NCBI GenBank assembly: GCA_024362935.1
Contig: JANCRA010000061.1
Span: 2,976,001-3,040,000 of the forward strand
Direction of reading: 5' to 3'
Length of the DNA: 64,000 bases
Source of the DNA: Setophaga petechia
Taxonomy: Eukaryota > Chordata > Aves > Passeriformes > Parulidae
Shown: positions 23,301 to 34,913 of the stretch, piece after piece
Position numbering within the stretch: the stretch's first letter is position 1
How the letters are laid out: every line of letters starts with the position of its first letter
Notes under the pieces: generated by a model
Databases searched by the model: none
What the model was told of the DNA's origin: nothing
The model's input: only the letters and a program-made list of their open reading frames with translations
Program-made: the position numbers and the translations under genes

Positions 23301-25098
23301 CAGTCAATGAAATCAGCTGTCAAGGAAAGATCTGTGGGATGGTGGAAAAGCTGTGGCTGCATTGGAGTTTGGGTTTTTGGTTGGTAAAGGAAAGTCACCT
23401 CTGGGTCTCTGTCAGGGCAGAAACTGCCACTGCAGAGTGGAGCTTAACCAATGGGATCTGGGAGAGCAGTTACAGATAGGAAAGAAGCAGGTGGAGCCTG
23501 GTGTTTCCTTTTCCTCAGGCTAAACTAATGATAGCCAGGGGAGAGAGACCACAGCTGCGGCAGCCCAACCGATTCTCACCTTGCCTGCGTGACTTCCTGA
23601 GCTGCTGCCTGCAGAGAGACGAGGAGCAGCGCTGGTCTGCCAAGGAGCTCCTGCAGGTAAAATGGGAAGGGGCTGCAGGTGAAACCGGCTCTGAGGGATG
23701 GGCTCCTCCTCCACTCAAGTCCAAAGCATCAGATGAGCCCCCTTCCTCCTCACCTCCACTCTTGCTGCTCTTCAAATGAAAATGTTAAGGAATCCTGGAC
23801 TGGGCTGGGCTGGCAGGGTCCTGTAAACGTCCTCTGGTCCAAGTGTCCTGCAATGAGTAGGGACATCTTAAAAGAGATCAGGTTGCCCTTTGCCACCTGA
23901 CCTGGAATGGTTGCAGGGATGAGGCACCTACAAGCTCTTGAGACAACCTGTACAAGGGTTGTACCATGCTCCGAGTAAACAAGTTCTTCCTTAGACCTAC
24001 TCTGATTAGATCTCCTTTGTGTATAAAAATATTCACCCACATCCTATTGTAACTGGCCCTGTTAATAAAACTGTCCCTCACTTGCTTCAAAGCCAGTCTG
24101 AAGTCTTGGAAAGTGGCAATAAAGTCTCCCTGGGACCTGTTCTTCACAAAATTGAATAACTCCACCTCTTTCCGCATTTCCTCAGAGGAGAGGTGCTCTG
24201 TCCTCTGTTTCTGTTGCCCTCTTTTGTAATTTGGTGGAGTACTTAGTTTTATCTAACGGTAAAAGAATTGAAGTTGAGCAATGCAGGGTACAGAGACATG
24301 AAATGGTGGTGGGGGAACCCAAGGAAGCCAGTCCCAGCCTAGGGGTCAGAGATTTGGCTGTGGGCAGGAGGGGCTGTGGGGGGCTCACTGTGAGCCTCTG
24401 AGGGGGCCTGGTTTGTGCCCCCAGCCCACCCTTAGAGGTTTCTGCCACGCAAACAGGGACAGCTGGGAGGGACTTGTCCCAGCCCCATCTGCTGCCTGGC
24501 ACACTCAAGGAGACAAGAACTGTGCCAGGGTTACTGCCAGGTTGTGTGGCAGAGAGGGAACTGCAGGACCCAGTGCCACTGGGCTGGCCCTGCTGGGAAG
24601 GGAGGTGCCATTCAGCACACGAGGGGCAGGGCATGGAGAGGTAGACACTGCTTTCTGTCCCTATGGGAATTAGCACTGTTTTTCAAAGGCAGGGACTTAT
24701 GTGAGTCATTGGAATTTCTGAAAGGAAGAAACCCCAGGGACAGAAAGCGCTTCTTCTAGAGCACTGGCAGGCCAAAAATCCCAGCAAGATGAAGAAACAA
24801 GAATAAACAGATGAACGGGATTCTGGGCCAGGTTTGCCTGGGATGGCAAAGTCCTGCAAATGACTATTGGGGAGCATATGATCCCATTGCTCCTCTTTCT
24901 GCGTCTTTCTGGGAACTAGAGGAATCCTGATTGAGTCTGTGAAGCACTGAGCTTGAAAAGTCATGGTTTACTGTTCTTTGTGGTTTTTTTTCCTGTGGAC
25001 AGCATCCATTTGTACGTTCAGCCAAGCCAGCATCCACCCTGGCACCACTCATCAACTCAGTAAAGAAGAAGAAGAAGAAGAAGGAGACAAGAATGTAA
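15420..25098 (+). CDS. Coiled-coil/PAK3-like serine-threonine kinase gene (5' end incomplete)
   Basis: Fourteen exons assemble into one frame of 593 codons plus stop: 15420-15551, 15633-15767, 16051-16188, 16249-16383, 16722-16913, 17211-17382, 17683-17749, 18441-18489, 19259-19371, 19999-20116, 20966-21065, 21511-21707, 23519-23656 and 25003-25098. Every junction has GT-AG signals and compatible phase; the first five exons are phase 0 at both ends. The N-terminal half is helical and charged, the C-terminal half a full STE20-family kinase domain most like group I PAKs. No start codon is assigned. The true 5' end is probably among the repeated exons or beyond the left edge. Expansion and fast evolution of PAK3-like kinases is known in zebra finch (Kong et al. 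2010). Predicted product: a cytoplasmic protein kinase without a visible CRIB domain. Whether it is active is uncertain because of activation-loop changes. The exon chain is confident, but joining coil to kinase in one transcript is inferred from phase. Confidence 0.8.
17683..25098 (+). other. STE20/PAK-type kinase domain exons
   Basis: Numbering from the exon at 15420: glycine loop GSGTFGDV (322-329), VAIKK with the ATP-site Lys344, alpha-C Glu360 (VNELMVM), catalytic loop HQDVKSRN (432-439) with Asp434, Lys436 and Asn439, ADFG (451-454), MAPE (476-479) and [13 protein letters not shown]. Length, exon order and residue spacing match group I PAKs closely, including [20 protein letters not shown] and the C-terminal [10 protein letters not shown]. 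Departures: HRD is HQD, the phosphorylated activation-loop Thr is Ser468, and the near-invariant GTPYW is GSSGW. The protein ends in seven consecutive lysines encoded by an AAG repeat, followed by ETRM. Catalytic residues are present, so activity is possible. Changed regulation or substrate choice is inferred. Confidence 0.88.
23786..24230 (-). mobile_element. CR1 LINE fragment in the last intron of the kinase gene
   Basis: The plus strand reads as the antisense of the 3' region of avian CR1. Recognisable blocks include AGGGACATCTT, CAGGTTGCC, CAACCTGTAC, AGTTCTTCCTTAGACC, AAGTCTCCCTGGGACC and GAGGAGAGGTGCTC. Substitutions and small insertions are numerous, so it is old and 5'-truncated. Confidence 0.75.
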
Positions 25099-25211
25099 AA
25101 ATCAAGATGTCATCTGCCTAACTAAGTTAGAGTAGGATTGTAGAGTAGGACTCTAGAGTAGAATTTTTGAGTAGTTTTGTAGTATAGGTTTATAGAGTAG
25201 GATTGTTATGA

Positions 25212-25217
25212 AATAAA
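25212..25217 (+). terminator. PolyA signal of the PAK-like kinase gene
   Basis: AATAAA lies 114 bp after the stop codon at 25096-25098. A short AGAGTAGGATTGT-like tandem motif occupies the intervening 3' UTR. Confidence 0.75.
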
Positions 25218-28200
25218 GTTTCTGAAACATCAACTCATTTGGAAGATTCCCCTCATTCTGACCCCTTCAGAAAGTTCAGCATTTTCTTCTAAATTGCCAG
25301 TGGTTTTTTATTGGTGCTAAGACATGCTTATGGCTTCTTTGGTATGGTTTGCAAGTGGTGAAGGTTCTTCTTCATTCATCCTCTCCAGACCAAACTGCCT
25401 TTGAAATATGGCCCACTGGCCCATTTTGGCACATCTGTGACACTTCTAGTTGAGGCAGAAAGGGCAATGGCATTTGCAGGCAAAAGCAGAGGAAGAATGG
25501 GGTAGCCCAAACATCCTGTGCAGATACAGGCTGTTATGTTTGCCCAATTATGCCTTCATTAAAAAAAACCCCAAACAATATTTGAGATAGTAACAATTTT
25601 AATTGAATAGTTTAGAAAATATATCAATTAAGGGATATTTTGGTTCAAATAATAGCGCATAAGCAAAAGATAACCGCAGGGTACGGAGTGCAGGGTTCTG
25701 GGACCCTTGCCACCTCACGTACAAGCTTGCCAAGTAAAAATTACCCCCTTATATGCCATGGGTTAATACCATCTCCTCCTATTTTCAGTTCGTCATATTT
25801 CTATCTCTGCCCTCATCACCACCTTTACCACGCATGCGCCACCACTCGGTTTGGTGGTCGCACAAGTCTTTGGGGTCGTCTGATGAAGATTTCGTAGTCT
25901 TCCTCTGTGTCCTTTAATTCACCTTTGGGTTACATGTGCGCACCAAACCAGTACAATGTAAGCCAAAACTAACATATCACTACATCTACATATCAAGGCA
26001 ATAAATCCCTTATAATTAGCATTTTCTGGGACTTAACCAGGTTTTGCTTCCTTTCTGCTCATTTTTAGCAACTGTATCTTCAGCTTCTTTCCTCCTGTCC
26101 TTGTGAACATCTGCTGGGGAGGGGGGGTGGGGAGCCCCTCCTCTCCCTCTCTTCTTTGGCTTTACAACTTTTAACTATCTTTATTATTCCCAAATATTAA
26201 TTACTGTACCAATATTGATTACTGTTTCAATTTTATCAGCACAAATCATGCCTATTTACCACAAGGGCATATGCCACTAAACTGGCCAAGGTACATCCAG
26301 TTCTCTGAGTGTCACCAGACTTGCAGTATTTCTGCAGCTCCATCATAATTTAATACATTTCTGTGCTGGCTCATTCTGGTGTTCTTTTAGCTATGAACAG
26401 CCTTGTCTAATGGCTTGATTGGAGAAGCTAAAGAAGCAGAGAAAAATGGTGTATGTGGTGGGGAGGGGTGCCCAATAGTCTCTAAAGTGAGCTGGACTAC
26501 AGTTCATCTTCATCTGGACTACTGGACTACTGTCATCTTCAGAAGTGTGCAGCTTGGGTAGAAGAGATTACAGGAACAGGTTTTAGTAATTCATCTGTGT
26601 TGTGGTTTGACAATCTGCAAGATGAATTAGCTACTGGTAAGAGCCTGAAAAGTCTGGTTGTGGTTGTATATAGGAGACTTTATAGAGGGAAGACTTGGGA
26701 AATATATGAAGAAAAGAACTAAAATCAAATGGACAGACCAGGATGAAAATGAGATTAAAATACTTCGGCCTTTTTAGAGAATACTAATGTACCCTAGACA
26801 GCCAAGCCATCACGAATCCATCCCTGCTGGAGCTGTGTTTCCTCTGACTATTGCTGTCTAAAGTTAAACACAGTGGCCCTGACATAAAAGCTCATTGTCT
26901 CCAGTAAACAGCAAAGCACTTTGAACACTCTTTGTCCCCAGTGATCAATACTGAGTCTGAAAGAAAACAAAGAGAAAGCCACTGCCACTCTATGCATTTG
27001 GTTATCCTCAATATTGTATTTATATTCAAAATAGCCATCAGAAATATCTGCTGCTTCTTACAAAAAGAGAATGTAAGCAGGAAATATCGGGGGGTTTACC
27101 CCTATAAATGATTAGCAGGGGAAAAACCTTATTATCAAAGTTAGCCTTTGAAGAACAGCAGATTCCTACAAGGAGAACGTATCCATTGTGCAGCTGACAT
27201 TACAGGAATAACCAGGCAATCATCTGGTATCTGTACGTAAAGGAATAGTGCTGTCACTACTGAACTTCTTAGTGTTTGTGGAAGAGGTACAGCCTTTGCA
27301 GGTTACTTACATACTGGCACAACAAGTTATGCTAAACATATTCTTCATTCCTCCTGCTGGAATGCAGTGGCTTTGGATTTTTCCTAAGGAGGCCAGCCTT
27401 ACAAAACTTTTTTTCCTGTGTCTCTTTTTTGTTTTTTCTTTTCTCTTTTCATAGGTTCATCCTTGTCCCTAGTAAGTGTTGCACACATCTCAAATTTCAT
27501 TGCAACTGGCTGAAGGAGGTTAGCCCCAAACATATGTTTGCTGCTACTTCAGGCAGTACCTTGCAGAGCAGAGCTGTGCGTGTCCATCCTGCTGAGCAGA
27601 ACCTTAAGACGGACATCCTGAACAGGAAGCTGTTTGTTTGATTTGTTGAGCTGCAGCACAAGCAGCTCAAAATCAACTGGAGTGTGCATACCCTTGTGCC
27701 CTTGCCTTCAGTGAAAGCATGAGGCAGTAGGAGGAAAGTCAAGGAATCGGGAGGGGACAGGGAACACAAGCTGGAGTGAAGATAATTGGACAGTGATGTG
27801 CAGGACACAAACAACACGACTCAGAGGACACCAGGCTTCTCAGTTCAGCTCCCCCAAGACCATGAATGTCTGCCCCGCCTGCACATTGAGCAAGTATCTA
27901 AACACCCACCTGCCTGCCTTGTCCTGCCTCTGACACTCATGCTTATGAAAAGCAGGAGCTGTACCTGATCTCAAGCAAAGCAAAAGAAAATATTATTCCT
28001 ACTGTCCTGCACAAATGCTCAGTGCTATCAGAGCTGTTACAGTGGATGGCAGAGGGGAAAGGTGCTTTCACAATGGGAAATACTGGGATCTGGATGGTTG
28101 AGCTGAACATTTGCCACCTGGATAAATTCTCATCCCAAGATTGCTTCTGATCGTAGTTTTAAAGTCCTGTCCTGTTATTGTACAGGCTGAATAATTTGAT

Positions 28201-29980
28201 AAGTAACTATTTCTTCTGAGCATTTGAGGTTGCAGTTATGTGACTGCAGCAGCAGTTGAGTCACCAAATGTTCATCTCTGCTTTCCAGAGCCCTCAAAGC
28301 TTTCCAACGCCATTTGGTGTGGGGAACTGCAGGGACAAAGTGACCCACCTAAGACATAACTCACCAGAAGAAAAAGTTCACTTTTCAGCTACATCAGTGT
28401 CCCTTATGCTTTTGCACAGTAGAAGACAGCACCATGATAAGGATGGATGAGTAGTCAGGAATGACAGGCTTCCACTGTCATTCTGTGCCACTGCCCCAAA
28501 ATCACTTGAGGCTCCTCTCCCTCAGTCTTTTGGGTCTAACCGAACCTGTTTTAAAGAAATAGTTAAGGATATTTAAGTATGTTTAAGGATGAAAGTCAAG
28601 TGTACCCTGAAAAGTGTGCAAGTGAGCAGAGAGGAAGTTGGGAAGACTGCACAGAAATCACACAAAATTACAATTACCTTAATATTTATTCCCAAAGATA
28701 AGGCCTTTGGGCCCACTTTTTTTCTTTTTAATTTATTATCCCTGGTAATAAATTCTGCTGGGTAAAACATCCAAAATGTAATCCTGGGTCCAGTGTGGTA
28801 AGTGTTTCTGCTGATGCTGCTCAATAGTCACTCTCCCACATCCTCACTGACACAGAAGTGGAAAAAAACCCCATTTTTGTTTCTTAAAATTTCTGCAACT
28901 CTTATCCTGGAAAGAACATAATAACAAATCTCTTTGGAATGTATAAGCTTTTTCCCACCTTCAATAGTCTCACATACCCTCTTTTCTCTCCTCTCTTCCA
29001 GAATCTGCTGTGTTTTCAGTGCATCAACTTTTGGTGGCATGAGAGCATTTGAGTGGAAGGTAGAGTATAAATCACTGTCATTAAAAACAGAAAAAGAGGC
29101 AGAGGTGGTCAGCAAAAGGAGATTTGGGAAAGCAGATCACGTGAGAAACCATGATTTCTTTATTATTTTGAGAGAGTAACATGCATCTCAGTAAGCTGAT
29201 GGACTTTCCAGCATGCCTAACCCGTTTCTAGGAAGTCACTACAGGAAGCCAGTTGTGGTGCTTGATTGTGTTGTTTATTTTGGGCATTAATGTTCCTCTG
29301 GTTTTCCCCTCTTCTTCCACATTGTCTCAGCAATAAAAAGCCCTAGGTGGGGAATAGCAGAAGGAACACTAAGGATCACAGGCCTGCAAAGCTGATTTCC
29401 TTTGTTCATCATGATTATAAGAGGGGATAATAGAAATTGCTATGTTAAAATTAAAGAACATATATCATGCTAGAAGCTTCTGATTACAGGACTGGACACT
29501 AACAACATTCTAGCTGTGCTCACCAGAACAAGGTATTTTACTGAAAGGACCTAAGAGATTTTTTTCTTGGTAGGTTGTTTTTTTCTTTCCCCAAGATTCT
29601 TCTAAGCTATAAGAGAGGTCTGAGCCTGAAATTAGTTTAGCCCAAACACATGCACTTGCATTTTCTGGAGCTGCAGGCACAAACCTAAGGAGTTCCTACA
29701 ATGACAGATAGTAAGCTTTCCCTGAAGCATCTTTCAGGTAATTAGATATTATGGTCACAGGGCTGAAGGGGGTGTGTGTGTATATAAGAGTAGGGAAGTG
29801 GAACACAGAGCAAAGCACTGGGAGGTGGGAGGAGGGGGAGTGAACCCGTCAGAGGCAGTCTTGGGCCAGTTTGATAAAATGTCTGAATACTGAACAGGCT
29901 GATATAAATCTTTGTGTAGCTGCTGAGCCTCCCCACTTCAGCCAATACACGTATGAAGACTTCGCTGCAGACTGAGAAAG
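25218..29980. other. Intergenic stretch, no gene seen
   Basis: AT-rich unique sequence with only short spurious frames. It contains a probable LTR relic (25555-25990) and a G-rich run near 26117-26132. No exon, RNA gene or intact transposon is recognisable. Confidence 0.6.
25555..25990 (-). mobile_element. Probable solo LTR relic of an avian ERV (minus strand)
   Basis: Read on the minus strand this stretch has LTR-like order: a GCGCATGCG-containing upstream part, a TATAAGGGGG box-like element, a GGTCCCAGAACCCTGC block and an AT-rich end with CAAAATATCCCTTAATTG. This composition recalls avian ERVK-type LTRs. I cannot define exact ends or a target-site duplication. Confidence 0.4.
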
Positions 29981-29999
29981 CTTTTACCTGTCAGAGGTG

Positions 30000-31060
30000 A
30001 CACACACATAAAGAACCTGCTGGTGACACTTGACACTTTCTGCTCGAGTTTGCAGACCCCGGTGATTCTCTCCCCTCCTCGGAGTGAGGCGAGGGGTCCG
30101 GAGCATCCAACAGGTCCCAGCAGGGGACACCTGCAGAAGTGACATCGGGCAGAGGGGACACCCGCCGGAAGTGACACCCACTGAAGGTGACACGCGGCCG
30201 TGGTGACACCGGGCAGATGTGACACCGTGGCTGGGGAGGGCCGGGGGAGCTGCGCGGCCACTGCGGTTGTCCCGCCGCTCCCGATGGAGCGTTCGCGGAC
30301 CGCAGAGCAGGAATGAGGATCTCCGGCTGCGCAGCCGCCACCGCCCCGAGCGTCCCCCTGGGGCTCGGGATTTACTCCTGAATCTGCTTCCAGGGACCGG
30401 TCCCTTCCCCGCTGTGCGGTGACCCCCTCCGGCCACCTCCCCTTCCCCTTCCTTGAGCATCCCCGTGCTGGCGGATCACATGTTTGGTCTATGATGCCTT
30501 TAATCCCACCCTCAGCGCCCGAGAGGGAGGAGAGAAATTCGCGGAAGAGAAGTGAGCCACACGCCGAGAGCAGGATCCCGGCGGGAGCGGAGCTGCGGGA
30601 GGGAGGGAGGCGGGAGCGGCCGTGCGGGGCTGCCCAGCGGATCGGATAAATCTCCCGCTCGGATCGGGGAAATGGCCCGCTGGGATTGCGCTGTCCCGAG
30701 GGAAGGCTTCCCCTTTCCCTGCGGGGGATGAGGGATGGGCGGCGCACCGAGGCTGGGGGAACGGGGAAAGGGGGGGCACGAAGTTATGGCTGATGAGCAG
30801 CCACAACTGCTCATCGGGGCTGTGGCTGCGGCATCCGAGCCGGCAGGGAGGTGGAAACCCTCCAGGGATCGAGGAGATGTTTCTGTGCTTGCTCCGGGGA
30901 TATGCCTGTACATGGTGACTAGCGAGGACGAGTAGCCGGAGCCTGGCCGCGCCTCAAGAAACAGCCCCTCCCTTAGGGGAGGTGAGTGGAACTCAAAAGG
31001 GAACGGGGAAAAGCCAGCCAGCTTCTGCCCTGAGCTTGGTGCCACCCGGAGCAGCCCTCG
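30000..31060 (+). promoter_or_regulatory. CpG-island promoter and candidate first exon of the PGAP4 locus
   Basis: GC content and CpG density jump here relative to both flanks. There is no conserved coding frame; long frames on both strands are by-products of GC-richness. A good donor (GGAG before GTGAGT, GT at 30982-30983) closes a plausible untranslated first exon, matching the acceptor at 34782-34783 ahead of the PGAP4 coding exon. That fits the usual PGAP4 layout of noncoding 5' exon(s) plus a single coding exon. The exon assignment is inferred. Confidence 0.6.
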
Positions 31061-34000
31061 CCCGAAGTAGAAGCTTGGCCGGAATCTCTCTGGTCTGAAA
31101 TCCGAGCAAGGAGCTGAGGACTGGGCACACTGAAATGCCCTCCGTGTGTGTCTGCAAGGAGGGCAGAGAGTGGAGGTGGGATCAGCCTTTCTTATCTAAC
31201 GCCCTCTCCTCTTTGACCATCCCCACTGAGGTAACTGCCATTAATCACGGTGCTTCACGGGTCGCCTTGTGCTACCTGGCAGCTCTCCCGAAGGGAACGA
31301 GGAGCGCCTGAGAAACCCAATGGCCGAAGTCGCTGACATTTTGAATCAAAGGCTGCTGAGGAAATCTGCAGTTGTGCTGTGATGCAGCAAAACATGAAAC
31401 ATTGCTGATGCACACTACAGGTTCCTGGGCTGACTTCTCCCCTGCAGTCACTGAGAAAATAATTTATGTACAACCATTAGGGCACATCAGGTTCAGCAAT
31501 CATTTGCAAGCACAAAAGCCAGGAGGAACACCCTCCTGCACATGTGAAATCTGCTGATTTCTTGTTTGTCCAACAAGGGTGTTACTAATTGTACCACAGA
31601 TTATTTTTCAGCTCCTGCATTTACCTCATTTTCTCCCCTTGGGGCTCAAGCAGTTCACCAGGATCCCCCAGAACCAGGGCATTCCATTCACCACGCCTTC
31701 CTGTGCAGGATAAACACTCTGGTTCTTGCTTGTGGGGGGAGGAGAGGAAGAGGGTGTATATTCCTCGGGCACAAGTGGTGAATACAGGGAAATCAGTAGT
31801 TTAACAGCAGTCGAGAGTCTCTGCAAAGAGGAATGCTTTTTATCAATATGATGAAACATTTCTCTTTCAAATAGAGTTTGAATCAGAATACTCTGGCTGT
31901 TGTCTTTTACAGTTTTGCATTTTGATTGTTATATAGGCCGGTCCCAACTGGAAATTTACAGGTTTGTCATCAAAGACCTTTGTTCATAAATATTCTATTT
32001 CCTTATTCCTGTGCTTTATTTTTCACAGTCATAAACAACAGTAAAGCTACAACATCTGCAGTGTTAGCAGCCATCACCACATCTGTTTCCTTTTCTCTCC
32101 CTCCATTCTTACACCCACAACTCCACTGGCACAGGTGAATTTTTAAGAGAATTCATCATTGTGGGAATAACAAAAAGGTGTTATTAATGATTAGATAATA
32201 ATCAAATTATATTTAATGATAAAAAATTGCAAAGTGTCATTCACCTCCCACAGCTATGTCCCTCGTTTCTTAATTAGTAGGTTTCAAACTGTGCTTCATG
32301 GATCTCTAGGGATTTATGAACAATCTGTGAAAGTTAACTACAGTCTGATGAAAAAAGCAAGCCAGTCTATGATGAAATTTACATTCAAGTTTTTACTCTG
32401 TAGTTTCCTGTGTTACCTAATTGATCACGGTTACACTCTGCATATTTGTGCATTTTTACTGTTCCAATAGTGCTTAAATTCCATCTCCTTGGACAGAAGA
32501 GGTCGTACATTCACTGACAGGCCTTGAGGAATGGCAGATCAAAAGAGACAGCAGTGCTTTCAATTTCTATCTCATGCACCACATAGCTTATGCAAAAGGC
32601 CAAGTCCTCTGCCCCTCTCTAGCCACTTCTCTTATGCCTCAAGCTGTCATTAATCTGTTAACTGTGACAGTGTTACATCTTTGGTACGCAGGCCATAAGA
32701 AACAAAAGTTCTAAGGGAGCTGAGAGCTTAAGTGCAGCAGCCCTGATCTCTGCCTGGCTTATCCAATGATAAGATGATAGATGCCACTCATCATCTACAA
32801 ACAAGCAAAGAACAATTGCTTTCATCAGTGCTTGAGGAGGTGAGAGATATATTTCATACCTACCAGTAAAATGCAATCAAATAACAACTACTGCTCTCTT
32901 ACCATTAAGGTTCCTCTGAACGTTTTTAGTAGCACAGCTCTTGCTGGGATGGTTGTATTTTCTGGGGAGCCCAGCTCCCAGTTTGGCATGGAAGTGCAGC
33001 AATCAGATCTGTGGATGCTTGGCGTCTGCTGGACACTGGTGTTTGTCAGGGGAGACCTGACACATTGCAGGAATATTATCTGGCACCTGGCCTACTAAAA
33101 GCTGTCAGAAAATAAGAGGAATTGGAGATGAGAAAAGCTGGCCATCTGGCCCAGTATTAGGGATCAGTTCATGGCAGGGACCTCAGGTTTTGGAATTTGA
33201 GGATATCTGTACAGTCCCTGTCAGCATGCCCATATATTACAGGAGATCTCTATGACTCCTTGGGAAGCTTCCATTGACTTCCTCAGATTCAAGCAGGACA
33301 TTTGTCACAGCACCACAAAGGCCTTGTCTCTGCCAAAGAGGGTTCATCAGCAGGGTAGCTGGTCGTGAGCTGGCAGCTCTTCTGCATGGTGTTAGGCTGG
33401 GGTGTAGAAAAGCTTTTCACTCAAAGGTTTCATCTTGGGTGCTGCTGTAGGTTCAAATGTGTAAAGTACCACTTGTGTGAGCGCCATTACTCCCACCACT
33501 GCTATGGGCCAACTGGGACTGTGACAGCTCAAGACATTTCCATGACATTTTCCAAGAGCCTGCCTTTGTTTCCCTCTTTCATCCCTTTGTAGAGAGATGA
33601 CTCTATGGCTCTGACCAAATGTCTTCATCCAGCTGTTTTTATGTTAGGAAAGAAATGCCTTTTCCCACTGACGCTGAGAAGAAGTGTAGATAGGTCAAAA
33701 AGAGCCATTTAATAATTAATTGTACAGGAATAGTTGTGTCTCTGTCTCATGGTGCAGGAAGGAGAAGGCAGATGGTCCCTCTTATGTTCTGGAGGCATCT
33801 AAAATTTTGCAGCTTTTAAACATATAGGGAACATTTTTTTTCCAGGAACTAGCCAGCAGATTAAAAAGCAAGATTAGTGGCATAAGGGAATTCATGTGAT
33901 CAGTCTAATTGCCCTGATTTTTGTGTAAGCTTCTGAAAGCCAGGCTGTGAGGTGTTCAGGGCAGCCAGAGAAACAGAACAGAAAAGCCAAATATGGCAAA

Positions 34001-34783
34001 CTCTAACTTGTGTGAAGGTGAATGTTTGCTTAAAGTGAGTGTGTGTATGTGCATACAAAAATATTATATATTTATAGGAATGTTTCAGTTTAAAATTCAA
34101 GGCATATACTTTTAAATTACATTCTTTTAAATAAGAAGTAGGAATCAATGGCTTAATTACATGTTCATGTTGCTGTGCCCAAGTATTTCACAGGGTCTAG
34201 TAAGGAGGAGACATCTGAGAGAAACAGGCACACACATTATCCTTAGTACACACAGGCCCATGCTTCAGACTCCGGGGAGGAGAGTGAAAAAAACCACATT
34301 TGGAAGTGTGTGAGCAGCAGCAGGGAAGCATGTATGTCTCCAAAGAGGTAAAAGTTTGTCTCTCCAATATGTGCTAGACTAAGATACAAGAATTCTGGCT
34401 TTTCTTTGTGGCTGTGATCTAAACATTATTATGTCACTGTCACCAGAGATGGGTACCTAACCTTTAACAGAAGGGGATTTTCACACACCCTGCATCCACC
34501 TTGCCTGTTGTTACATGTTTGAAGCACAGCAACAAACACACGAAGTTCTTTCAAGCTTGGTTAGATCAGAGTTCCTATGTGCTACAAAAGCCTTAGGGGT
34601 CCTTTGCTGGAAATTAATTTTGGCTCATCTGTCCTCAATCTCCTAGAACTATTCTGTGATGCCTCCACCATATGGGATTCCACAGGGGCCTTGTATTTTA
34701 GCTTACTCAGAGACTGGTCCCCTGCTTTCTCTTTTCTCTGTCAGTTCCTATTTCACTAACCATCCTTTTTTCTTCCTTTCTAG
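30982..34783 (+). other. Candidate 5' UTR intron of the PGAP4 locus
   Basis: It is bounded by GTGAGT at the left and a pyrimidine tract ending TTCTAG at 34783. The interior is AT-rich with no gene, RNA or intact mobile element that I can recognise. Confidence 0.5.
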
Positions 34784-34913
34784 CCTTGGACAACCTGTAC
34801 AGGTTTGGCAACAATGGCCCCAGTGGTATCCTGCAGTCCAGGGAGAAGGATGCATTGGAAGTGAAGGACTGAGGGCATGAGCAGTGCAGGAGTGTCCTCT
34901 TTCTGCAGCAGTT

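Noticed and set aside
29938..31045. Long overlapping frames (up to 269 codons) on the minus strand near 30-31 kb
   Set aside because: They coincide with the CpG island, where stop codons are rare in all frames; the translations are Pro/Ser/Arg-rich and lack domain features.
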